In this document: positions 17,653 through 25,081 of the stretch, piece by piece
Position numbering within the stretch: the stretch's first letter is position 1
How the letters are laid out: each line of letters opens with the position of its first letter
The notes under the pieces: model-generated
What the model saw: only the letters and a program-made list of their open reading frames with translations
Database searches by the model: none
Told to the model about the DNA's origin: nothing
Translations under genes and position numbers: made by a program
Source of the DNA: Deltaproteobacteria bacterium
GTDB taxonomy: Bacteria > Desulfobacterota > Desulfomonilia > UBA1062
DNA length: 64,000 bases
NCBI GenBank assembly: GCA_029552245.1
Contig: JAKPDW010000084.1
Coordinates: forward strand, 124,001-188,000
Direction: 5' to 3'

Positions 17653-18954
17653 ATGATCTTCAACGAGGAGTTCGAGACCCTGCCGAGGGAGGCCCTGGCA
17701 TCCCTCCAGCTGAAGAGGCTCAAGCAGGTCGTCGAGAGGGTGTACCACACCGTGGGGTTCTACCGGAAGAAGTTCGACGAGGCGGGGGTGAAGCCCGAAG
17801 ACATCAGGTCCCTCGAAGACCTCGGCCGCCTGCCCTTCACCACCAAGCAGGACCTCAGGGACAACTACCCGTTCGGCCTCTTCAGCGTGCCCATGAGCAA
17901 CATCGTCCGCCTCCACGCTTCGTCCGGGACAACGGGCAAGCCCACGGTGGTGGGCTACACCAGGAGGGACATCGAGACCTGGGCCGAGCTCATGGCCAGG
18001 TCTCTGGCGGCCGCCGGCCTCACGAAGAACGACATCGTCCACAACGCCTACGGGTACGGCCTGTTCACGGGCGGCCTCGGGGTGCATTACGGCGCCGAGC
18101 GTCTCGGCGCGAGCGTGATCCCCATGTCCGGCGGGAACACCAAGAAGCAGATCCTGATCCTGCAGGATTTTGGGCCGACCGCCATCTGCTGCACGCCCTC
18201 CTACACCCTCTACCTGGCGGAGGTGGGAGAGGAGATGGGTGTCGACATGCGCTCTCTCAGGCTCAGGGTGGGGATCCTCGGGGCCGAGCCCTGGGGAGAG
18301 CGCATGAGGAAGGAGATCGAGTCCCGGCTCGACATCACCGCGCTGGACATCTACGGGCTGTCCGAGATCATGGGACCGGGCGTGGCCATGGAGTGCATCG
18401 AGGGGAAAAACGGGCTGCACATCTTCGAGGACAACTTCATCGTGGAGGTCATCGACCCGTCCACCGGAGAGGTGTTGCCGGACGGCCAGGCAGGCGAGCT
18501 CGTCTTCACCACGCTCACCAAGGAGGCCTTCCCTCTCGTCCGCTACCGCACCAAGGACCTCTCGAGGCTCATGAGGGAGGTGTGCCGCTGCGGGAGGACC
18601 TTCGTGCGCATGGAACGCGTCATGGGCAGGAGCGACGACATGTTCATCATTCGGGGCGTGAACGTCTTCCCGTCCCAGATCGAGAGCGTCCTCATGGAGA
18701 TCGAGGGCCTCGAACCCCACTATATGCTCATCATAGACCGGGAAGGAGCGCTGGACACCCTCGAGATCCAGGTGGAGGTGAGCGAGCGGATCTTCTCGGA
18801 CGAGATCAGGAGGCTCCAGAACCTCGAGCGGCGCATAGCGAAGGACATCAAGGACTACATCGGCATCACCGCGAAGGTGAAGCTCGTGGAACCCAAGACC
18901 CTGCAGCGCACCGAGGGTAAGGCGCAGCGGGTGGTGGACAAGAGACCCAGATAA
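17653..18954 (+). CDS. paaK: Phenylacetate-CoA ligase
   Basis: An AMP-forming ligase of the PaaK group, making aryl-acetyl-CoA from the acid, CoA and ATP. The P-loop-like [14 protein letters not shown] is near residue 92, [12 protein letters not shown] near 233, and the RTKDLSRL hinge region near 300, with the short C-terminal domain typical of PaaK. Length 433 is normal. Following iorAB by 22 bases, it may either reactivate free aryl acetate or, running in reverse, conserve ATP from the aryl-acetyl-CoA made by IorAB, as proposed for some anaerobes and archaea. Confidence 0.95.
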   Translation: MIFNEEFETLPREALASLQLKRLKQVVERVYHTVGFYRKKFDEAGVKPEDIRSLEDLGRLPFTTKQDLRDNYPFGLFSVPMSNIVRLHASSGTTGKPTVVGYTRRDIETWAELMARSLAAAGLTKNDIVHNAYGYGLFTGGLGVHYGAERLGASVIPMSGGNTKKQILILQDFGPTAICCTPSYTLYLAEVGEEMGVDMRSLRLRVGILGAEPWGERMRKEIESRLDITALDIYGLSEIMGPGVAMECIEGKNGLHIFEDNFIVEVIDPSTGEVLPDGQAGELVFTTLTKEAFPLVRYRTKDLSRLMREVCRCGRTFVRMERVMGRSDDMFIIRGVNVFPSQIESVLMEIEGLEPHYMLIIDREGALDTLEIQVEVSERIFSDEIRRLQNLERRIAKDIKDYIGITAKVKLVEPKTLQRTEGKAQRVVDKRPR

Positions 18955-18965
18955 GGGGGTGTCCC

Positions 18966-19397
18966 ATGAAGGTCGAACAGATTTCCATCTTCCTCGAGAA
19001 CAAGCCCGGCGGCCTGTCAGGCGTGACAAGGGTCCTCAAGGACGCGGGCATCAACATCAGGGCCCTGTCGCTCGCCGACACGAGCGATTTCGGGATCCTG
19101 AGGTTGATCGTGGACGACGTGAACAAGGCGAAGAAGGTCCTGAACGACAACGGGTTCGCGGTGGGACGCACCCACGTGATCGCGGTCGAGGTGCCGGACA
19201 GGCCCGGCGGGCTCCACAGCATCCTCGATCTCCTCACGCGCCACAACATCAACGTGGAGTACATGTACGCCTTCGTGGAAAGGAGCGGCGAGAACGCGGT
19301 GATCATCTTCCGCTTCGACGACATAGACCAGGCGATCCAGGTGCTCCTTGACGGCGGGTTCACGGTGCTCAGGGGAGAACAGGTCTACAGCCTGTAG
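18966..19397 (+). CDS. Double-ACT-domain protein of the ior-paaK cluster
   Basis: A 143-residue protein with two ACT domains in tandem (residues 4-68 and 72-140), each with the glycine turn KPGG-G or RPGGLHS between strand and helix. ACT domains bind amino acids or similar ligands. No enzyme domain is present. It starts 11 bases after paaK with GGGGGTG upstream, so it belongs to the operon. Small ACT proteins often accompany phenylacetate-CoA ligase genes; ligand sensing for aromatic amino acids is an inference. A second such protein is encoded at 23023-23478. Confidence 0.9.
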   Translation: MKVEQISIFLENKPGGLSGVTRVLKDAGINIRALSLADTSDFGILRLIVDDVNKAKKVLNDNGFAVGRTHVIAVEVPDRPGGLHSILDLLTRHNINVEYMYAFVERSGENAVIIFRFDDIDQAIQVLLDGGFTVLRGEQVYSL

Positions 19398-19441
19398 GCC
19401 CGGCTTCCCCAGCCGTGATCAAGGCGCACACGGGAGAAGGC

Positions 19442-19846
19442 ATGGCCCGCATAGTCAGGCACGAGGTGAGAGACGGTTTCGGGAGGGAGAACGCCCTCGG
19501 CATGATCGGCAGGGTCTATCTCGTGCTCGGGATCGCCGGGGCGTTGTTCTCCGTCGTCCTGTCGGCGGCGCTCGGCCAGCTCTTTTGGATCGCGGCAGGG
19601 GTCCTCTTCCTCGCGTTCGGCGTCGCCTTCCACGTGCTCTTCGGGGCCTTCGGGGAGGTCATCGCGCTGCTCAAGAGGTCGTGGGGGGTAAAGACGGATT
19701 TCAAGGTCTCCGGCGAGGCCTCGGGCACGATCTTCTTGTGCTCCGAGTGCGGGGCCATGGTGTACGAGTCGAGCGAACGATGTCCGAGGTGTTCCGAGGA
19801 GTTCGTTCCCGGCGGTGAGGGGGCAGCAAGGGATACGGGATCCTAG
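19442..19846 (+). CDS. Membrane protein with C-terminal zinc ribbon
   Basis: A 134-residue protein with two hydrophobic segments (about 22-42 and 45-70) and a cytoplasmic C-terminal zinc ribbon: CSEC near 104 and CPRC near 118. I do not recognise a named family. The ATG at 19442 is preferred over one at 19415 because GGGAGAAGG precedes it directly. It sits between the ACT gene and the TRAP lipoprotein gene on the same strand, 34 bases before dctP, and could be co-transcribed with both. Confidence 0.7.
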   Translation: MARIVRHEVRDGFGRENALGMIGRVYLVLGIAGALFSVVLSAALGQLFWIAAGVLFLAFGVAFHVLFGAFGEVIALLKRSWGVKTDFKVSGEASGTIFLCSECGAMVYESSERCPRCSEEFVPGGEGAARDTGS

Positions 19847-19880
19847 AAGCATATTCATTACCATGAAGGGGGGAGGTTCG

Positions 19881-20930
19881 ATGAAGAGACTGGTTATCGT
19901 TGCAGTGTGCATGTTCGTCGTCGTGGCGCTGTCGGCGTCCTGCTCGAAGAAGGAGGAGCAGGCGCAGCAGCCGGCACAGGAGGTCAAGGCCGAGCCCGTC
20001 AAGCTCACCTACAGCATCTTCTTCCCGCCCACCCACCCGCAGTGCAAGGCGGCCCAGGACTGGGCGAGCGAGATCGAGAAGCGCAGCGGCGGGGCGGTCA
20101 AGATAGACGTCTTCCCGGGCGGTACGCTCACGAGCGCCAACGACTGCTACGACGGGGTGGTCAAGGGGATCTCCGACATCGGGATGTCCTGCTTCGCCTA
20201 CTCGAGGGGGCGGTTCCCGGTCATGGAGGCGGTCGACCTCCCGCTCGGCTACCCGTCGGGGACGGCCGCCACGAAGACGGCGAACGACTACTACAACGAG
20301 ATGAAGCCCGCCGAGCTCGAGGACGTGCACGTACTCTACCTGCACGCTCACGGGCCGGGGCTGCTCCACACCAAGAAGCCGGTCAAGACCTTGAAGGACA
20401 TCAAGGGCATGAAGATCCGTTCCACGGGCCTGTCTGCGAAGGTGGTCGAGGCCCTCGGCGGCGTGCCGGTGGCCATGCCCCAGCCCGGGACGTACGAGGC
20501 GCTCCAGAAAGGGGTCGTTGACGGCACGTTCGCGCCCATGGAGACCATGAAGGGCTGGAAGCAGGGCGAGGTGGTCAAGGCCACCACCGACTGCAGGACG
20601 ATCGGGTACACCACCGCCATGTTCGTGGTCATGAACAAGGACAAGTGGAACCAGCTCCCGCCCGAGGTCCAGAAGGTCTTCACCGATGTCAGCAACGAGT
20701 GGATAGCCGTCCACGGAAAGGCATGGGACGACGCCGACGTCGAGGCCAAGGCCTACGTCGAGGGGCTCGGCAACACCTACATCGTGCTGGATCCCGCAGA
20801 GGCCAAGAAGTGGGAGAAGGCGGTCGAGAACGTGTTGAAGTCCTATGTCGAGGAGACCAAGGCCAAGAACATAGACGGCGAGAAGGCGGTCTCGCTCCTT
20901 CGGGAGCTCATCAAGAAGAACGCGCAGTAG
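19881..20930 (+). CDS. dctP: TRAP transporter substrate-binding lipoprotein, DctP family
   Basis: Periplasmic solute receptor of a tripartite ATP-independent transporter. The signal peptide MKRLVIVAVCMFVVVALSAS ends at a lipobox Cys (residue 21), so the receptor is membrane-anchored rather than free as in classic DctP. The mature domain has the family features: LTYSIFFPPTHP, the conserved KIRSTG with the carboxylate-binding Arg (residue about 178), and MNKDKWNQLPPEVQKVF. The ATG has GGGGAGG upstream. It is followed by dctQ and dctM. The ligand is unknown; proximity to iorAB-paaK suggests an aromatic or keto acid. Confidence 0.93.
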   Translation: MKRLVIVAVCMFVVVALSASCSKKEEQAQQPAQEVKAEPVKLTYSIFFPPTHPQCKAAQDWASEIEKRSGGAVKIDVFPGGTLTSANDCYDGVVKGISDIGMSCFAYSRGRFPVMEAVDLPLGYPSGTAATKTANDYYNEMKPAELEDVHVLYLHAHGPGLLHTKKPVKTLKDIKGMKIRSTGLSAKVVEALGGVPVAMPQPGTYEALQKGVVDGTFAPMETMKGWKQGEVVKATTDCRTIGYTTAMFVVMNKDKWNQLPPEVQKVFTDVSNEWIAVHGKAWDDADVEAKAYVEGLGNTYIVLDPAEAKKWEKAVENVLKSYVEETKAKNIDGEKAVSLLRELIKKNAQ

Positions 20931-20999
20931 GAAGAGCGGCGCATGCGCGGCCCCTCCCGATGGAGGCGGCCGCGCATGCAGCCCGGGGTGGTACCCTGC

Positions 21000-21494
21000 A
21001 TGATTTCGTTCATCAGGATAGAGAAATTCACAGCCCGCCTCTCCGAGAGGGTCAACTGGGCGGGGGCCGCCGCCCTCGTGTTCATGATGCTGATCACGGT
21101 GGCGGACGTCGCGGGCAGGCTGTTCAAGTCCCCCATCCCGGGGACCTACGAGCTCGTGGGCTTCACCGGCGGGGCGGTCATCGCCATGGCCTTGCCGTAC
21201 ACGAGCGTGATGAAGGGGCACATCGCGGTGGAGATCCTCGTCCAGAGGCTGCCCTGGCGGGCGAGGGTGGCTGTCAACGCCCTGAACGCACTGGTGTCCA
21301 TGCTCCTCTTCGCCGTGATCGCCTGGCAGTGCGTGAGGCTCGCACAGAGCATGGAGGCGAGCAGCGAGGTGTCGCTGACGCTCCAGCTGCCGGTCTACCC
21401 GTTCGTCTACGGCATCGCCGCGGGGTGCGCCCTCTTGAGCGTGGTGCTCGGTGTGGAGTTCATAAGGCAGCTCAGGGGAGCGGAGGCCGAATGA
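21000..21494 (+). CDS. dctQ: TRAP transporter small membrane subunit, DctQ family
   Basis: A 164-residue protein with four membrane helices and the DctQ motif near helix 1-2 (MMLITVADVAGRLF, then PIPGTYELVGF). It couples the receptor to the large permease. In-frame ATGs at 20943 and 20976 are also possible; 21000 was preferred because the extension is Arg/Pro-rich and not DctQ-like, although its ribosome site is weaker. Its stop overlaps the dctM start as ATGA. Confidence 0.9.
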   Translation: MISFIRIEKFTARLSERVNWAGAAALVFMMLITVADVAGRLFKSPIPGTYELVGFTGGAVIAMALPYTSVMKGHIAVEILVQRLPWRARVAVNALNALVSMLLFAVIAWQCVRLAQSMEASSEVSLTLQLPVYPFVYGIAAGCALLSVVLGVEFIRQLRGAEAE

Positions 21495-22792
21495 CACCCA
21501 CCCAAACAGGGATCGTCGGGCTCGTTGCGCTCGTCGTGCTGCTCTTCTCCCGCATGCCCGTCGCGTTCATCATGGCGCTCGTCGGGTTCTGGGGGTTCGC
21601 GTCGATCGTGTCGACGGACGCCGCGTTGAACCTCCTCGCCAAGGACGTCTTCTCGACGTTTACCTCCTACAGCCTCACCGTGATACCGCTCTTCGTGCTC
21701 ATGGGCCAGGTCGCGTTCCATTCAGGCATCAGCAGGCGCCTCTTCGACACGGCCCACAAGTTCATGGGCCACCTGCCGGGCGGCCTGGCCATCGCGACCA
21801 TCGGGGCATGCGCCTTCTTCGCGTCCATATGCGGCTCCACCAACGCCACCGCGGCCACCATGGGCTCGGCCACGCTGCCCGAGATGAAACGCTACGATTA
21901 CCACCCCGAGCTGGCCACGGGCGTGGTGGCCTCTGCCGGCAGCCTCGGCATCCTCATCCCGCCGAGCGTGATCTTCATCGTGTACGGCATCCTGACCGAA
22001 CAGTCCATCGGCAAGCTCTTCATATCGGGGATCCTCCCGGGGGTGATCCTGGCCCTCCTGTTCGTCTTGACGGTCCTTGTCTGGGTGAAGCTCAGGCCCG
22101 AACTGGGTCCCAGGGGGCCGAGGTTTCCCCTGAGGGAGAGGATGGCGTCTTTGGCGGGCGTGTCGGAGACGCTCGTCATCTTCGTCCTCGTCATGGGCGG
22201 GCTCTTCGCCGGGGTCTTCACCCCCACGGAAGCGGGGGCCATGGGCGCCTTCTTCACCATCGTCGTCGCCGTGGCCAGGGGCCAGCTTTCCTGGAAGGGC
22301 TTCCTCCAGGCCCTGTCCGAGACCACCCGCATCACGTGCATGATCATGGTGATCGTCGCCGGGGCCACCGTGTTCGGGCACTTCCTCGCCGTGTCACGGA
22401 TCCCCTACGACATCGCGGGCTGGATCTCCGGGTTCGACCTGCCGGCCTGGGTCATCATGGGCCTGATCATCCTCGGGTACGTGGTGGGCGGGTGCTTCAT
22501 GGACGCCCTGGCGCTCATCATGCTCACCATACCCATCTTCTACCCCGTGGTGCTGAAGCTCGGCTTCGACCCCATATGGTTCGGGGTGATCATCGTCCTC
22601 GTCACGCAGATAGGCGTGGTGACCCCGCCCGTGGGGGTGAACGCCTACGTGGTCAGCGGCGTGGCCCGCGACGTCCCGCTGCAGGTGATCTTCAAGGGCT
22701 GCATCCCCTTTATCGCGGCCATGGTCATCCTGACCTTCCTGCTCATACCCTTCCCCCAGATCGCCACGTTCCTGCCGGGTCTCATCAGGTAG
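21491..22792 (+). CDS. dctM: TRAP transporter large permease, DctM family
   Basis: A 433-residue integral membrane protein of about 12 helices, driving solute uptake with a sodium or proton gradient. Family motifs are ICGSTNATAATMGSATLPEMKRYDYHPELATG near residues 116-147, the GSLGILIPPS segment near 154, and MDALALIMLTIPIFYPV near 337, with TPPVGVNAYV near 380. Translation is coupled to dctQ. It ends the plus-strand block; a GC-rich hairpin follows. Confidence 0.95.
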   Translation: MTPTQTGIVGLVALVVLLFSRMPVAFIMALVGFWGFASIVSTDAALNLLAKDVFSTFTSYSLTVIPLFVLMGQVAFHSGISRRLFDTAHKFMGHLPGGLAIATIGACAFFASICGSTNATAATMGSATLPEMKRYDYHPELATGVVASAGSLGILIPPSVIFIVYGILTEQSIGKLFISGILPGVILALLFVLTVLVWVKLRPELGPRGPRFPLRERMASLAGVSETLVIFVLVMGGLFAGVFTPTEAGAMGAFFTIVVAVARGQLSWKGFLQALSETTRITCMIMVIVAGATVFGHFLAVSRIPYDIAGWISGFDLPAWVIMGLIILGYVVGGCFMDALALIMLTIPIFYPVVLKLGFDPIWFGVIIVLVTQIGVVTPPVGVNAYVVSGVARDVPLQVIFKGCIPFIAAMVILTFLLIPFPQIATFLPGLIR

Positions 22793-22805
22793 ATACGCAC
22801 CCAGG

Positions 22806-22821
22806 CCCGGCCGCAGCCGGG
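22806..22821 (+). terminator. GC-rich hairpin after dctM
   Basis: CCCGGC (22806-22811), loop CGCA, GCCGGG (22816-22821), 14 bases after the dctM stop. No U-tract, so intrinsic termination is doubtful. Confidence 0.35.
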
Positions 22822-23022
22822 GGTGTCCACGCGATCGTCGCATATGCCCGATGGAGGGCTGGGGCATGACCGTTGCAGGCATGGGGCAAGCGCTTTGAGC
22901 GGATGCTCGGAACCGGGCTTCGATCCCCAAGCGCCTTTGAGTCGGTGAGGGACCCGCCCGTTTCCCTCCAGGCCGATGGTTCCAAAACGTTCGAGAGGGT
23001 GGGGCGCCTACCGAAGGCGTCT

Positions 23023-23478
23023 TCAGTACCTCATGTAGTGGAACGGCTCTATGGCGGCAAGGGCTTCCGGCGAGAGCGTCTTGAACCCGTGGTCCCTCAG
23101 GATCCGCTGGGTGCCTTCGAGGTCGGATACGTCGATGACGAAGACCGCCGTCTTGTTGCTCTCGAGCACGAACCCGTAGGCGTTCTCTATGTTGATCCCC
23201 TGCCTGGCCAGGATCTGGGCGAGGCTGTCCATGCCGCCCGGTTTGTCGTCGATGAGGACCGCGATGATCTCCTTGAGCTCCGCCTCGATGCCCTCTTTCT
23301 TCAAGGCCTTCAGGGCGAGCTTCGGGTCGTCGACGAGGATGTTGAAAAATCCCTTGTCGCCGAACGACGAGATGGTGATGGCGCGGATGTTGATCTTCTC
23401 CCTGGCAAGGACGCCGGAGACCTGGGCAAGCCTGCCCGGCCTGTTCTCGACTGGCACCGTGAGCTGGTATGCGGTCAT
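23023..23478 (-). CDS. Stand-alone double-ACT-domain protein
   Basis: A 151-residue protein of two ACT domains (about 3-68 and 70-137). The first has ENRPGRLAQV and the second DDKPGGMDSL at the ligand-binding turn. It is a paralogue of the ACT protein at 18966-19397 but is transcribed alone on the other strand. No catalytic domain is present. A sensor or regulatory subunit role in amino acid metabolism is the family expectation. It ends 230 bases from dctM, convergent. Confidence 0.88.
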   Translation of the reverse strand: MTAYQLTVPVENRPGRLAQVSGVLAREKINIRAITISSFGDKGFFNILVDDPKLALKALKKEGIEAELKEIIAVLIDDKPGGMDSLAQILARQGINIENAYGFVLESNKTAVFVIDVSDLEGTQRILRDHGFKTLSPEALAAIEPFHYMRY

Positions 23479-23877
23479 GGTTCACCCCGTGGCGTGTGTG
23501 TCGTCTTCCTGTCCTGTCGTCTCAGGAATGTAGTGTACGTCCCGGACGCGACATGTCAAGGCCAATGTCCGGGCCTCGGGAAGGGACGGCCGGGTGGGGC
23601 TCCCTGTCCGGTCCCGGGGGCGTTCCCCCTTTCAGGTGTTCCCGGCACTGCACGCCCGTCCCGTGCATCCTGGACGAGGCGGCCTTCCCGCTCGGCACGT
23701 TGCGGTCCCGGTCGGTGAAGGGGCGGCCCTCTTCGCGTAGGCCCCAAGGACGCATCCACCTCGATCCCTGTGCGCGGCGATGGAGAGCGGCGGCCCTGGC
23801 CCCGCCCGGCACGATGGTGGTCCTCGACGACGAAGGGGCTGCCGTCACCCCTGGGGCACCCCGAAGGGTACGTGACC
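23479..23877. other. Intergenic gap, only the ACT promoter seen
   Basis: Apart from the promoter at 23532-23559, no feature is supported. Confidence 0.4.
23532..23559 (-). promoter_or_regulatory. Promoter of the stand-alone ACT gene
   Basis: Minus-strand TTGACA (23559-23554), 16 bases, TACACT (23537-23532), about 50 bases before the ATG at 23478. Confidence 0.55.
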
Positions 23878-24804
23878 TCAATGCCTGGATGCGGTGATGA
23901 AGCAGTGGTCGTCGACCCACTCCTCCCAGTACGCGTCTTCCCCGTCGTGGGCGTCCGGTCTCCTGCCGTCATGCGAGAACCCGTTGACGGACCCGTCCCA
24001 GTCGCATGCGTGGGCGGAAATCCCGCTCCCTGACACCAGGTATTCCCTCAAGGGGCCGGGGTAGTCGAACGGGAAATCGTCGCGGAGGATGACCATGGCC
24101 CTGCCGGACCCGTTGTCGGACGTGACCTTCACCACGGTGCCGCAGAAGACCTCCTGGCCTTCTTCAGGGTCGGAGGGATACAAGAGCGTGGTGCGGCCTG
24201 CGGGGAGGTCGTCCACGTCCCATGACAGGGTGGTGTTCTCGGCGTCGTCCAGGGAGATGAACATGTCGAGGATGTGGATGTTGTCGTCGATGTCTCTCGC
24301 CAGATAGAAGTAGGCCGTGCAGAAGACGAACGAGAACGACGTGGAACCGTCATGGGCGTCGAAGACCGGGATGTAGCCCTGTTCCATCACCACCGCACAC
24401 TGGACGCCTTTGACCGTGAACGTCTGGCGGTAGGAAAAGGTGTTGTCCTTCCCCGCGAACGAACCGTACCCGTAGAGGGTGAAGACGAGGTCCACCAGGC
24501 GCGGGTAATCGGCGAAGAAAGGGCTCGACCCGAGCATGGCGCTGTCCTCCACGAAGGGCGGGTCCGCCACGTCCGTGGAAAAGGTGTAGCCGTTTATCGT
24601 GACCGTGCCGGCGGATACGGCCGAGGCGTGCGCCAGGACCAACAAGAACGATGCCGCGGCCGCGATCATGGCCTTTGCGGCCGTCTGCCGGGCGGTCACG
24701 TGGTCGTTGCGGGCCTGTCCGAACAAGCGGCCCCGGGGTGCGGCCGGGATCGCTCGGGCCAAGGGCGCCTCTGTCGCCGCTTTCTCTCCGTGGTTTCTCT
24801 TCAC
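23878..24804 (-). CDS. Secreted protein of unknown function with long N-terminal extension
   Basis: A 308-residue protein. A hydrophobic signal-type segment (MIAAAASFLLVLAHASAVSA, residues 46-65) is followed by a likely AxA cleavage site, but it is preceded by 45 basic, hydrophilic residues, unusually long for a signal peptide. The GTG start is well supported by AAGGAGG 8 bases upstream. The mature part (about 243 residues) is acidic, rich in Asp, Tyr and Phe, with paired aromatic/Asp stretches; it has three cysteines in the centre and two near the end. I recognise no domain. An alternative start at the ATG of residue 46 lacks a ribosome site. Confidence 0.6.
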   Translation of the reverse strand: MKRNHGEKAATEAPLARAIPAAPRGRLFGQARNDHVTARQTAAKAMIAAAASFLLVLAHASAVSAGTVTINGYTFSTDVADPPFVEDSAMLGSSPFFADYPRLVDLVFTLYGYGSFAGKDNTFSYRQTFTVKGVQCAVVMEQGYIPVFDAHDGSTSFSFVFCTAYFYLARDIDDNIHILDMFISLDDAENTTLSWDVDDLPAGRTTLLYPSDPEEGQEVFCGTVVKVTSDNGSGRAMVILRDDFPFDYPGPLREYLVSGSGISAHACDWDGSVNGFSHDGRRPDAHDGEDAYWEEWVDDHCFITASRH

Positions 24805-25020
24805 GGGCTAAGCCTCCTTACGCTGCCTCTTTGTTCGGTATGGACTGTCATGTACCACGGCGCCGCCCTCCACGCAAACGCTATCCCCATTAGCGGGCCC
24901 TGCGGGCGCCCACTCGAGTGGGTACGCGGGGTGAGCTTCTCCTGGCCGGGATCATCGGGCGTCGACGCCCCACTTGCCGTCGGCGTGGTTGAAGACTGAG
25001 GTTGCTCCTATGTCCGGCCA

Positions 25021-25050
25021 TTGACACGGATTCTCCATGTGGGATAGATT
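25021..25050 (+). promoter_or_regulatory. Promoter of ileS
   Basis: TTGACA (25021-25026), 18 bases, TAGATT (25045-25050). Transcription would begin near 25057, downstream of the ATG at 25037, which supports the start at 25082. Confidence 0.55.
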
Positions 25051-25081
25051 CACGAGGCTTCGATATCCCTTGGAGGACGGC

